DNA of 64,000 nucleotides from Bathymodiolus brooksi (Eukaryota > Mollusca > Bivalvia > Mytilida > Modiolidae), in assembly GCA_963680875.1 (NCBI GenBank), contig OY804586.1:52424203-52488202 (forward strand). The letters run 5' to 3'. Positions 44,720-54,869 of the stretch are shown here, piece by piece. Position numbers and translations under genes: made by a program. The notes below the pieces were generated by a model that saw nothing but the letters and a program-made list of their open reading frames with translations, had not been told where the DNA came from and made no database searches. Each line of letters starts with the position of its first letter. Within the stretch, counting starts at the first letter, position 1.

Positions 44720-44915
44720 TATACAGGAAAAGTTTAAAGATACCAAAGGAGTAATCAGAAACAGTACATCGAAGAAGGACAGGGAGTATAATCGCTAAAA
44801 GAAGAGGGACAATCTTCTACAAAGGACTACATAAGGCTGTCGTGTTATACAAGTAAGTCTGACCGTAGACGATAGCAGCAGTCATTATTTAACGGTACCA
44901 CGTTCCTTTCACGCC
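44720..44915 (+). repeat. Repeat B 5' part followed by another dispersed repeat
   Basis: 44728-44830 is B (AAAGATACCAAAGGAGTAAT). 44830-44915 (GTCTGACCGTAGACGATAGC...CCACGTTCCTTTCACG) resembles 45200-45350 and 9565-9620. Confidence 0.6.
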
Positions 44916-44919
44916 GGGG

Positions 44920-45145
44920 TCGTCGTGGTCGTGATCGCATGGTAGTTGGAATCAGTGCCTATCATCATAAAGTTGTGAGTTCGAATACCGCTCAAGCGAG
45001 GTATACTCGGTACAACATTATGTGACAAAGTTAGTCAGTGACTTGCGGCAGGTCTGTGGTTTTCTCACTGGGTACTCTCGGTCTCCTCCCCCACAATAAA
45101 ACTGACTGAAGCATTGTTGAAATTGACGTTCAACATCACAACACT
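44920..45145 (+). mobile_element. SINE-A1
   Basis: GGGTCGTCGTGGTCGTGATC, then a shortened head, box B GAGTTCGAATACC, and a tail variant (GAAATTGACGTTCAACATCA). Confidence 0.8.
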
Positions 45146-45199
45146 AACTTGAATATGACGATTCAGTACAGTTATTTTTTCAATATTTTATACGTATTA

Positions 45200-45540
45200 T
45201 AACTACTAAGGGCTGTCGGATAATACAGCGAATCAGAACGTAGACCATAATGGTTTGTCATTATTGGACTTTGTCACGTTTCTTCCACGTCCACGACCCC
45301 TTTTGTAGATTTCGAAAAATAGATGGGGAACTGTAGCCGCTATAAAGGACTAATTTATTTCGTGTCGTCCATCTCTGTTACAGCGTTTTACCTACATTAT
45401 ATAATGTTTCTGGATTTGGTTACGTTATGAAAATAATTGCCCTCCTGTCCGTAAATACAGGATTAATCGACCAAGAATCGTACCAAAGGGGTAATCAGGA
45501 GCATTGTGCTTGGAAAAAACGACGATCACCGTTTAGGGAC
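45200..45540. repeat. Dispersed repeat and small B fragment
   Basis: 45200-45350 matches the repeat at 44830-44915 and 9565-9700. 45478-45530 has a B-like CCAAAGGGGTAATCAGGAGC. Confidence 0.5.
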
Positions 45541-45775
45541 CAACACTCTTTTTGTCAAACGGTGAATTTCTTGCTTGAACATAATTTGTTCTTCTTGTAT
45601 GAGTGGGCTCGTATTTTGTTCTTTTAAATGTAAAAAGGGCATATAGAAAAAAGTGAGTTATGAACCATTATATTTTATTTCGGTGAGACAAAAGGTAAAA
45701 ATTTCACCCCACACCCCCTCCATTCACCCCCACACCCTCTCCAGCTAGGAAGATTGTTGGTGCCTTAAAATACAG

Positions 45776-46021
45776 GGGCCGTCGTGGCCGTGATCGTGTG
45801 GTAGTTGGATGTACAACTACCCATTCAACCGGTGCCTATCACTACTGATGCTGTGAGTTCGAATCCCGTTCAGGTGTACAACATTATGTGATAAAGTTTG
45901 TCAGTGACTTGCGATAGGTCTTGGTTTTCTCCGGTTTCACCCACCAATAAAACTGACCGCGATATAACTGAAATAATGTTGAAAGTGGCGTTAAACACCA
46001 ATAAACCTAACATAACCCAAA
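45776..46021 (+). mobile_element. SINE-A1 with 13-bp target duplication
   Basis: CCTTAAAATACAG flanks it perfectly at 45763-45775 and 46022-46034. Box B GAGTTCGAATCCC is intact; a few bases of the arm after it are deleted. Confidence 0.95.
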
Positions 46022-46034
46022 CCTTAAAATACAG

Positions 46035-47114
46035 TTAATAATTCACTAGTTTTATTTGACAGCCGTATATTATGCTATGCCCATTTTATTCGATTCCGAA
46101 ATCAACTTGTGTCAAAAATTGCAAAATAAAATCAGACTGTAGATCCCCTTTTACTCAAAATACCACAAAGCATCGATAACATGACAAAAAACTAGATAAA
46201 TTATAATACAAGTAGCCAGATGCATAAATGGCTTCCTTGTGGAACAAATTACAAACTGTCTCGTTGCCGGGTTTTGTGGTCAGTTATGTTGTTCTATCTT
46301 TTGTGCGTTTTTTGGTCTTTAGATTTGTACCATTGTTAAAATGTCAAATAGAAAATATAACTGGAATAACAAAATACATGAGAGACATTTTTATATCGTA
46401 TAATTACCAATACGTGTATTAGAAGAGCGCTTTTTACCATAGTCAGCAAACTAACTTTTCACAGCCAGTGGTCGATTGATTGATTGTTGATTAACCTAAA
46501 TCAAACAACGGTATTTAAGTATATTGATTTATGTTTAGCGTCACTAGAGTGGTATTACAGCTATATTTCTTGTTATTATACCTCATATAATAAAGAATCA
46601 ATTATATTGGTTAAAAGATAATCACATGACATAAAATAATCTGGATATTTTTGCTTTTAATCGCCGCCAACGGTGAATAACCTCGAGAATTACACACGTC
46701 CATTGAATAACCCTATTATTCAACGGTGTAATAACCTTCGAAAATTACAACGTCCAGTGAATAACCCTAATGGAATAATACTTAAAGTTGGTTTGTGTGT
46801 GCAGGGAGAGGGGCATTCACCATACTCTAGCCACTTTTGGCGTCTCGTCCTACGCGTGAGTTATGTTTGTTTAAACATATTGTATTGTCTTATAAATGTA
46901 CAATTAGATTGGAAACAAGTTATATCAACTTAGTATATCCGCTCTATACAATAATGTTATATACATAAATAAGAAAATGTCAGCAAGTTACATAATATAA
47001 TAAATGTATACATGAATATATTTGATACACAGTGAGTTATGTACGTTGTACTTCATTGGTGCCACACATTGAGCGGATTGGATTGTAGGAAACAGTGGAG
47101 CGGTTGTCGGGATA
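46035..47114. other. No gene; short internal repeat at 46670-46760
   Basis: GTGAATAACC, TTGAATAACCC and AGTGAATAACCC alternate with TTACA(AC)GTCCA, giving three diverged ~35-bp units. The rest is AT-rich. Confidence 0.45.
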
Positions 47115-47303
47115 GAGGTACTAAAGATATAAAGGGGTAAGCAGAACCCATAATGCGAAAAAGGACAGAGAATACAATACAATTGCTAAAAGAAAAAGGA
47201 CAAGAGGACACAAGTAATGATGTTCAAAACACTGCACAGAAAAATGCACATTGAGCAACCTCATTAAAAACGGGTATTAACTCAGTTGCGCCAGGAGGGT
47301 AAG
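47115..47303 (+). repeat. Repeat B 5' half, interrupted by the LINE
   Basis: AAAGGGGTAAGCAGAACCC through GCGCCAGGAGGGTAAG. B similarity stops at 47303, and a B-like 3' remnant (CCTGGTGATAAGTCATGAAA) resumes near 53140. Confidence 0.7.
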
Positions 47304-47704
47304 AAATTTTGGCGTTGTTGCGAACTTGGGGTCCGTGGATTTGGATAGAGGGATTATAGATCAAGATGACGTGCATTTCTCGTTCGCTAAAATTTAAGGA
47401 TTTTGGATAGTTCTGCTTGGAATTTTGGACCTATATTCGGCATATGTGAATATTATTTACTTTACGATATATTATGCTTTAAATTTCTGTTTTTGGTGGT
47501 TACAGAATCCATTTTTTCTTTGTGTATTTTGAAATTTCATTGCGACCATACCTTGATATACCCAGGGGCTAATTGAAACAACATTTTCGAAAACAGTTCA
47601 CAAATGGTTAGATCGAATTGGACTTTGGACTCATAGTAAATATATAACTGTTTCGTAGTAAAAATAACCTTTTGACCTTACCATTAGCCAATCATAACCA
47701 CAGA

Positions 47705-48775
47705 ATGTCATTGAATGAAACATCTACTCTCATTGCGGAAAGCAGGAAAATAGTGGAAGCGGCGCATAGTGACACATTAGAACCCAATGTCCTGCTGAAT
47801 ATGATACTGCAAATAGTGACAAACATTGACAAAAGAATAGAAATAATGGAAACAACGATGATAAAAAGCGTCGACGACCTAAAGAAAGAAATACTCTCGG
47901 TATCAGGGAGAGTAAGAAAGTTAGAGAATCTATCAACTGATCTTACCGTTAAAGTAACGGAATGTGAATCTAGCTGCCAAGGAGTAAGCAATCTTTTTGA
48001 CAATGCCGACAAACAGATCAAGACGAATACTAGAAACATCATTCATCAGGATCAAAGACTTAAGAAACTAGAAGAAAATCCCAATGAATCAAATGCAGAT
48101 CGAAGCCAGAGTGAAAAAATGGAATGTTTACACCAGCGCATTCGTGTCTTAGAATCCAAGATAAAGTCGGGAAATACCAGTATATCACAAATTCCAACCA
48201 ACAACGAGATCCGAGAGCTTCAGGAATCCGTTATAGATTTACAATGCCGCTCCATGAAAAACAATCTCATTTTTACAAATTTAGCAGAACAACCAACAGA
48301 AGATGTGGAGATAAAGCTACGCACATTTATATTTGAGAAACTAGGAATCGAACACAAAATTGAGATTGGAAATGTTCATCGTTTCGGGAAGAGATACAAC
48401 GATAGACCGAGACCGATAGTCGCAAGATTTTTGTACCATAAAGACTTGCGTATGGTTCTTGATCAGGCGACATGGCTCAAAAACACACCTTTTGGAATAC
48501 ATCAGCAGTTCCCTAAACCTATTGAGGATAAACGTAGAAAGCTTTATCCTGTGCTGAAAGACGCTAAGAGACAGGGCAAACATGCAGTGCTTGTTCGGGA
48601 CAAGTTATTCATTAACGGCTCGCAATACTTTGTCGATGACACTGATGAGGCAACACACGTAAACCGAATTAGTTACCGTGACTCTCTCCTAACAACTCCA
48701 AAGGAGGCCGATAGACCGTACAAGCGACAACGTCGTTCCGATTCATCTCCGCTAGTCACCGGAAACGCCTACTAG
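47705..48775 (+). CDS. LINE ORF1 protein (coiled coil + RRM-like)
   Basis: A 356-aa RNA-binding ORF1 protein; the frame is open from 47672, but the first ATG is at 47705. Residues about 10-180 are rich in charged and heptad-spaced hydrophobic residues (for example IDKRIEIMETTMIKSVDDL and LHQRIRVLESKI), consistent with a trimerising coiled coil. Residues 184-245 have MKNNLIFTNLAE, GNVHRFGK and RPRPIVARF, the conserved blocks of the RRM-like and C-terminal domains of L1-type ORF1 proteins. The C-terminus is basic (RPYKRQRRSD). In related elements this protein coats the element RNA in cytoplasmic particles. No frameshift is seen. Confidence 0.85.
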   Translation: MSLNETSTLIAESRKIVEAAHSDTLEPNVLLNMILQIVTNIDKRIEIMETTMIKSVDDLKKEILSVSGRVRKLENLSTDLTVKVTECESSCQGVSNLFDNADKQIKTNTRNIIHQDQRLKKLEENPNESNADRSQSEKMECLHQRIRVLESKIKSGNTSISQIPTNNEIRELQESVIDLQCRSMKNNLIFTNLAEQPTEDVEIKLRTFIFEKLGIEHKIEIGNVHRFGKRYNDRPRPIVARFLYHKDLRMVLDQATWLKNTPFGIHQQFPKPIEDKRRKLYPVLKDAKRQGKHAVLVRDKLFINGSQYFVDDTDEATHVNRISYRDSLLTTPKEADRPYKRQRRSDSSPLVTGNAY

Positions 48776-48902
48776 AATAGCCATGGGGCGCAAAAACAGT
48801 ATATTCATGACTCTAATAAAAATAAAACTGTTATATCTATTGATGCATGTCATATGTTAAATACCAATAAGAATATCCATTGTAAACCATCAACCCCTTG
48901 TA

Positions 48903-51900
48903 TTGAGTGTAAATGTGATCCATGTATGTTATCTAAGTATATGCGATTATTATTCTGCGCTTGAAAATGAGACACTGTATTTCGAACATTTATTTCAATA
49001 TTATAATAACCGAGTAATTATCAGTAGTGAAAACAAACCTTTAAATTTTATTAAAGGCTCTGATATGCATTTACACTCAATTACAGGTACATGTAGTACA
49101 AAGGATAACGGAGTTGAGAGGCATAATCAATCAGTTAGTAATTTTGATGAAAAAGCGAGCGATAACCCTGACATACCCCTAGGTGACAATGGTAGTATGA
49201 ATAACACTTCTGACATAAATGATTGTATATCAATAGATTCAGATTATGAAGGTGTTGCGTCCCTTTCAAATAGTTCTGTATATAATAATGTAAATAGTAA
49301 CGATAATTTATTGCGAATCGTATGTTTGAATTGCTGTGGAATCAAAACGAGGCTACAGTATCCCGAATTTAGAACCTTAATACAGAGTTATGATATAGTC
49401 TGTTTTGTGGAGACAAAAACTGACGATATAGATATAATAACTTTACCAGGTTACAAGTTTGTCATGAAAAATAGGAAAAAAATTACAAAAATCCGTTCGG
49501 GTGGTATCATGGTAGGTTTTAAAGATAATTTAGCAAAACATATAGACATTGTTAATACTGACAGTAAATATGTTATGTGGTTCAAATGTAGTGAGCAACT
49601 CTTTAAAACAGATCAGCCCGTATTTTTTGGTGTTGTATATATACCACCAGAGTATACCAAATACTCATCCGAAGACGCTTTTAGTGAATTGCAACAGGAA
49701 TACTTGTCTTTTTCAAATAAATCTAAATATATATGTCTTTTGGGGGACTTTAACGCGAGGACGGCAACTGACACTGATTTTGTTGATTTGATCAAAAACC
49801 GACATGTTGATGATTATATTACTGACTTTGTTGACAATTTTACAAACGTACTGAATGATTTGAAAATGCCACTCAACAGAATTAGTATGGATAAATCTAA
49901 AAATAAGTTTGGTAATCTATTGTTAAATTTTTGTAAAGGAAATAGTATGTTTATAGTTAATGGAAGAGTGGGTAATGATAAAAATATTGGTAGATTTACA
50001 TGTAGAAATGCTAGCGTTGTTGATTATTGTATTACTAGTCCTGAACTTCTAAAATTATTTTTTGACTTTGATATTCTAGAAAGTAGTAAATTGTTTTCAG
50101 ATGTCCACGCACCACTACACATTTTATTATCTGTTAACTTAAACAATAATGATAGCAATAGTAATACTGTTAGGAAAACTAATCACTCGAAAGCTAAAAT
50201 AAAATCATGGGAAAATGAGAAGGTAACAGATTTTCAAGAAAACATAGACAAAGAAAAATTACATACTTTCGAACAGAAACTTTCACGTTGGCAAAATGAA
50301 ATTGGTGTCACAGATCAAGCGATAATAGACTCATTGTTAGAGGACCTTGGTAATATCTTCACAGGTTCTGCCAAGAAAACATTTGGAACATTTAATTGTA
50401 AAAACATTGATAGTAAAATTAACAAGAATAAAAATGGTCAAAATCAAAAACCTTGGTTTGACCAAGACTGTAAATTTGCCAGACAAAAATATCGAAAATC
50501 TAAGAGACGTTATAAGTTGAATAACACTATAAGAAATCGTTCAATTATGATCGATGATGAAAAGGGTTATAAGAAAGTTATGGATGAAAAGTATAAAATT
50601 TACTATAAAAAAATATCAGATGATTTAAAAAATGCCTCAAGAGATAATCCCAAACATTTCTGGAAAATATTAGGTGGACATAAGAGAAAACAACAACCAA
50701 ATATTGAAATCAATACCTTATATGAATTTTTTAAAGATTTAAATACGAAAGGACTCGATGAACAACAGTCAACGACACTACAAAATGAACTTCCAAATGA
50801 CTCTAATGTACATATTAATGGGTATATTTCTCAGAATGAAATTTTCAAATGTATAAAAAATTTAAAGAATAATAAAGCTTGTGGGGAAGATGAAATTATA
50901 AATGAGTACATTAAATCCACATCAAATCGTTTCATTCATATTTATGAAAAACTTTTTAATATAATTTTTGACACAGGTGTATTACCTCAAAGTTGGTTAA
51001 ATGGGATTATTAAGCCAATTTATAAAAACAAAGGCGATGTTAAAGACCCAATGAATTATAGACCAATCACAATAGTTAGTTGTTTGGGGAAACTGTTTAC
51101 TGCAATACTGAATGCAAGATTAAATGATTATACTGAAGAATTCATGATACTTAAAGAAAATCAAAGTGGTTTCAGGCAAAGTTATTCAACACTAGATAAT
51201 ATTTTCTCTATATTTACACTATTTCAAATCTTAAAGTCAAAAAAGAAGAAATTATATTGTGCATTTATTGATTTTGAAAAAGCCTTTGACAGAGTATGGA
51301 GAGATGGCCTTTTTCACAAATTATTACTTAACAACATAAATGGTAAAATGTATAATATTATATTCAATATGTATACCAGTGTTAAGTCATGTATCTCATA
51401 TAAAAATCACACTACAGGATATTTTAACTGTGAAATTGGAGTTAGACAAGGGGAAAACCTGTCCCCTTTTCTTTTTTCATTGTTTCTTAATGATCTAGAA
51501 GAATTTTTGCTGACAAAAGATATAGTTGGTTTAAAAAGTATCACCGACGAGTTAGAAACTGAACTTGAAATTTATCTAAAAATATTTGTAATGTTATATG
51601 CCGATGACACAATTTTATTAGCTGAATCAGCTGAAGATCTTCAAGTACAATTAAATGCTTTTCGTGAATATTGTGACAATTGGAAAATGAAGGTGAATGT
51701 GAACAAAACAAAAATAATGGTATTTGGATTTGGAAAACTACGACAAAATCTCAAATTCACCTATAAAAACGTTGATATCGAAATAGTCAAACAATTTAAT
51801 TATTTAGGGGTAATTTTTACAAAAACATGTAATTTTGATGTTACTAAAAAGCATCTTTCTGACAAAGCGCTTAAGGCAATGTACGAAGTTCTTAAAATGG

Positions 51901-52802
51901 GAAGGTTATATAAATTATCAGTGAAAATCCAGCTAGATCTCTTTGATAAAATGATAAAACCAATTCTCTTATATGGTTGCGAGGTCTGGGGATTTGGCAA
52001 AAATGAAGTACTAGAACGAGTTCACTTGAAATTCTGCAAAATACTTTTAAATTTAAAGTCCTCTACTCCAAACTATATGGTTTATGGTGAGCTAGACAGG
52101 TATCCAATTGATATTGATATAAAAGTAAGGACAATTTCATACTGGGCAAGACTTTTAAGTGGTAAGCAGGCTAAATTTTCAAATGTATTTTATAGGCTTT
52201 CTAGAAATTTGAATGAAAATGGTGATACTAATTTAAATTGGGTTTATTTTATCAGAACAATTCTAAATGAGTGTGGATTTACATATATATGGGAAACAGA
52301 AAATGTTAATAATAAAGAATGGTTAAAATGTGTTGTGAAACAGCGATTGATAGATCAGTTTGTACAGAATTGGCAAACATCTCTGTCATATTCTTCAAAA
52401 GCATTAAATTATAGGATTTTTAAAACCAAATTCGAATTCGAGGAATATTTCAATATTTTAAATATAGGTGATGCAATCAGACTGTGTAGATTTAGGACAA
52501 CAAATCACTATCGACCGATTGAAACCGGTAGATGGAGAAATATTGATAGAGAAAACAGGTACTGTAATTTATGTAATTGTCAGAAATTAGGCGATGCATA
52601 CCACTATGTTTTAGAGTGTTCCTCTTTAAACGATAAACGCAAGCAGCTTCTTCCAAAATATTTTATGAAAAGACATAATGTTGTCAAATTCTTTGAACTT
52701 CTATCTACCAAAAAACAATCGCTGTTACGAAAATTATGTATATTTATCAAACATATCAATAAGATCTTTTGTACTCCTGGCTTACCCACTGTTGTTCCTT
52801 AA
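48903..52802 (+). CDS. LINE ORF2: endonuclease-reverse transcriptase
   Basis: The open frame has 1299 codons from a TTG at 48903; the first ATG is at 49065 (1245 aa), so the true start is uncertain. In frame numbering, an APE-type endonuclease spans about 138-410: CLNCCGIK (141), catalytic ET (170-171), GDFNAR (281), VDYCITSP (373) and SDVHAPL (399). The reverse transcriptase has NYRPITIVSCLGKLF (718), QSGFRQ (754), FIDFEKAFDRVW (788), GVRQGENLSP (846) and the catalytic YADD (899-902). A C-terminal knuckle C-x2-C-x9-H-x4-C sits at 1221-1239. The protein would nick target DNA and prime cDNA synthesis there. All key residues seem present, and the spacer to ORF1 is 127 nt from the frame start or 289 nt from the ATG. 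Confidence 0.93.
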   Translation: MSVNVIHVCYLSICDYYSALENETLYFEHLFQYYNNRVIISSENKPLNFIKGSDMHLHSITGTCSTKDNGVERHNQSVSNFDEKASDNPDIPLGDNGSMNNTSDINDCISIDSDYEGVASLSNSSVYNNVNSNDNLLRIVCLNCCGIKTRLQYPEFRTLIQSYDIVCFVETKTDDIDIITLPGYKFVMKNRKKITKIRSGGIMVGFKDNLAKHIDIVNTDSKYVMWFKCSEQLFKTDQPVFFGVVYIPPEYTKYSSEDAFSELQQEYLSFSNKSKYICLLGDFNARTATDTDFVDLIKNRHVDDYITDFVDNFTNVLNDLKMPLNRISMDKSKNKFGNLLLNFCKGNSMFIVNGRVGNDKNIGRFTCRNASVVDYCITSPELLKLFFDFDILESSKLFSDVHAPLHILLSVNLNNNDSNSNTVRKTNHSKAKIKSWENEKVTDFQENIDKEKLHTFEQKLSRWQNEIGVTDQAIIDSLLEDLGNIFTGSAKKTFGTFNCKNIDSKINKNKNGQNQKPWFDQDCKFARQKYRKSKRRYKLNNTIRNRSIMIDDEKGYKKVMDEKYKIYYKKISDDLKNASRDNPKHFWKILGGHKRKQQPNIEINTLYEFFKDLNTKGLDEQQSTTLQNELPNDSNVHINGYISQNEIFKCIKNLKNNKACGEDEIINEYIKSTSNRFIHIYEKLFNIIFDTGVLPQSWLNGIIKPIYKNKGDVKDPMNYRPITIVSCLGKLFTAILNARLNDYTEEFMILKENQSGFRQSYSTLDNIFSIFTLFQILKSKKKKLYCAFIDFEKAFDRVWRDGLFHKLLLNNINGKMYNIIFNMYTSVKSCISYKNHTTGYFNCEIGVRQGENLSPFLFSLFLNDLEEFLLTKDIVGLKSITDELETELEIYLKIFVMLYADDTILLAESAEDLQVQLNAFREYCDNWKMKVNVNKTKIMVFGFGKLRQNLKFTYKNVDIEIVKQFNYLGVIFTKTCNFDVTKKHLSDKALKAMYEVLKMGRLYKLSVKIQLDLFDKMIKPILLYGCEVWGFGKNEVLERVHLKFCKILLNLKSSTPNYMVYGELDRYPIDIDIKVRTISYWARLLSGKQAKFSNVFYRLSRNLNENGDTNLNWVYFIRTILNECGFTYIWETENVNNKEWLKCVVKQRLIDQFVQNWQTSLSYSSKALNYRIFKTKFEFEEYFNILNIGDAIRLCRFRTTNHYRPIETGRWRNIDRENRYCNLCNCQKLGDAYHYVLECSSLNDKRKQLLPKYFMKRHNVVKFFELLSTKKQSLLRKLCIFIKHINKIFCTPGLPTVVP

Positions 52803-52904
52803 CCTATGTATATTTTGTAAAAAGTCTTGTTATGTTATTATTATGTTGTTATTTTTCTCTGTACCATTGTATTTGGCTGTATGAGAATAAAGATATATAA
52901 TGTT

Positions 52905-53125
52905 GAACTTGTGATTAAACTATATATCATATGATTAGCTCTAATTACATTTTTAATTCCTAATCACATACTTAGCTAATGCAATGATTAAATTCTGTTG
53001 CTGAACTGTTTTTAATCAATGTATTAATTAATCATATTTAATCATTGAATTAGCTAATTATGTGATTAGGAATTAAAAATGTAATTAGGGCTTAATCATA
53101 TGATTAGCTTAATCATAAGTTCAAC
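52905..53125. mobile_element. Foldback MITE at the LINE's 3' border
   Basis: Arms of about 88 bp (GAACTTGTGATTAAAC... and its inverse ending TAATCATAAGTTC) share CTAATTACATTTTTAATTCC in both. GTTGAACTT occurs just outside both ends. No ORF. It lies exactly between the LINE tail and the remainder of the B repeat. Confidence 0.85.
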
Positions 53126-53164
53126 AATCGCCTGTCAACGGACCCCTGGTGATAAGTCATGAAA

Positions 53165-54190
53165 GAGAAGAGAACAGGATTATTATTATCATTTATTATT
53201 ATCATTACAATTCTTCTATAGCGCTTATATTACTCCAAGCGCTTTACAGTGCATAAAATACAATATACATGTACAATGAAACATATATCAAGAATTGACA
53301 CAATGAGATAAAAATTTCAAATGGAAAAACTAGTCCAAATCAAAAAGTATATATACAACATATAGAGTTCTAAAATACGTAGGAATTAAAAAAAATTAAT
53401 GAATAAAATAAAATAAAAGAAAAGGGAAAGAGAAATTGAACTTAGATATTTTTAAGAACAAAATATGATAGACTTTAGGTTAAAGTTTAAATTTTTTTTA
53501 TAACAAACGGAACATACACAACATGTATCTGTGGTCATGTGTGACACAGATATTCCATAACGGTTAACAAAATCATGATGATGACTTCAACCTAACTACT
53601 ATCTGTAGGTAATTAGTACGCAATAAAATAAAATTGCCGATGGAACAACTGCAACTTACCTGTGTTCTGAATAGTGGTTGAAAATTTACACATATCTTAC
53701 ACAATAAACAATCATACCTCATAGGAATTGTCTGCATTCTTATGTCGACGCATAAAATGAAAAATAATGTATGGCTTCACATCTATGTTATCTTCTCGAC
53801 ATGTACTCTTTGTGAACATTGTCACACAATTGTTATTTTAAATATCTGAGAAATTTACACAAGAATTTGCGGTACACAAACTAGATTCCAATTTGAATAT
53901 TTTTCTTGATAATTTATTTCACATTTAACCGTTGAAATCGTTTGGCTTTCCGATCTTTCAATCTTCAGCATGTCTGATCATGGTTATTCCACAAACGCAC
54001 CGCGCACACTAAATTAGATATCTACATTTTTATTAGCATATGCACAGTGCATTCAATTTCTGCTTATCCCAAGATGTATCATGCAACAGTATAATTTTTT
54101 TACATAAATTGGGTATTGTAAAGTTCATTTAACTTCTGCTTGTTTAAGCCATAAGTGATTGATTGCTAGGACGTACCATCACTGAAGGTG
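53165..54190. other. No gene; (TTA)n tract, small dispersed repeat, inverted G
   Basis: 53166-53205 is ATT/ATC simple sequence. It is followed by TTCTATAGCGCTTATATTAC...AAGCGCTTTACAGTGC, a motif pair common to dispersed invertebrate repeats. 53930-54035 is repeat G on the minus strand. Confidence 0.5.
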
Positions 54191-54194
54191 GCTG

Positions 54195-54400
54195 ACCTAC
54201 GCTGTAACAGTTATATTTGTTTTGTTGTTGTTAAGACGTATTCTAACATGGCGTCCTTCTTTCGCTTTGTAGACAAACGAGCGATTTATCGATGGTATAA
54301 TCTCATTCGCACATGCGCCGGTGAATGTGACTGACTTTTCCATTGGCAGCATATATTGTGTGCGACATTTTCCGCAAACGTAAATATAAATTACCGTCTT
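54195..54400 (-). CDS. Possible host exon, unknown
   Basis: On the minus strand an open frame reads VCGKCRTQYMLP, VTFTGACANEII, FVYKAKEGRHVRIRLNNN and ends TNITVTA. The spacing of paired cysteines and the F-x-Y-x-A-x-E-G-x-x-V-x-I-x-L pattern vaguely recalls CUB-like extracellular domains. A GTAGGT donor-like site follows near 54193, and a weak AG acceptor (GATTGGAAG) precedes near 54400. GC is raised relative to the flanks. The upstream part of the ORF enters the palindrome at 54455, so only this part is considered. No neighbouring exon was found. Confidence 0.25.
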
Positions 54401-54454
54401 CCAATCAAAGTATAGATGTACTACCGTATTTGTACTGTCAGAAATATCAGAATG

Positions 54455-54581
54455 GAAATAAATCATGGAAGCCAGAATTAATGTGATTTGAGTTTTTACA
54501 TGGGTTGGCGGATAATAGTAAATTTTATCCGCCAATCCATGTAAAAACTCAAAACACATTCTGGCTTCCATGATTTATTTC
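54455..54581. mobile_element. Foldback MITE
   Basis: GAAATAAATCATGGAAGCCA and its inverse bracket a nearly perfect palindrome with TTGGCGGATA near the centre. A half copy is at 22062-22133. The arms differ slightly (AATTAATGTG versus AATGTGTTTTG). Confidence 0.85.
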
Positions 54582-54869
54582 TTAAATATTACCGCATGTC
54601 AATAAATCAGATATAACGATCTATTACAAGAATATGTACTATAAAAGACTCGCATTCTATCAACCTTTCTAATTTGCATTTCGCTTAGTAAGGTAACAGC
54701 TATCTTGTAAAATAAGCTGAAAACACATTTTGTGGTTTAACAACGTTGGAACGTTCAATCGCGTAACAGGCACCATGGAACGTCTAATAGCTGAACTGTA
54801 ATTTTAAAGTAAAGCGGCTGTCTATCATATATGGAGGACGTTTGTTTTATTATGGAACCGCTCAAGGTA
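54582..54869. other. No feature seen
   Basis: No supported gene or repeat. Confidence 0.4.

Larger units (their letters stand above)
47304..52900 (+). mobile_element. Near-intact non-LTR retrotransposon (two-ORF LINE)
   Basis: A 5' leader of about 400 bp, ORF1 (47705-48775), a spacer, ORF2 (to 52802) and a short 3'UTR with AATAAA near 52887 make a complete LINE of about 5.6 kb. Both ORFs are free of stops and frameshifts, so the copy may be young and perhaps autonomous. The 5' limit is set by the break in the host B repeat. The 3' limit is set by the TTGAACTT motif after AATAAAG, where a palindromic element begins. ORF1 of coiled-coil/RRM type plus an APE-type endonuclease points to the L1/I/CR1-like range of clades; I cannot assign the clade. 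Confidence 0.85.

Noticed and set aside
54197..54571. Whole 124-codon minus-strand ORF as a protein
   Set aside because: Its upstream part is one arm of the foldback at 54455-54581; only the downstream part was kept as a weak exon candidate.
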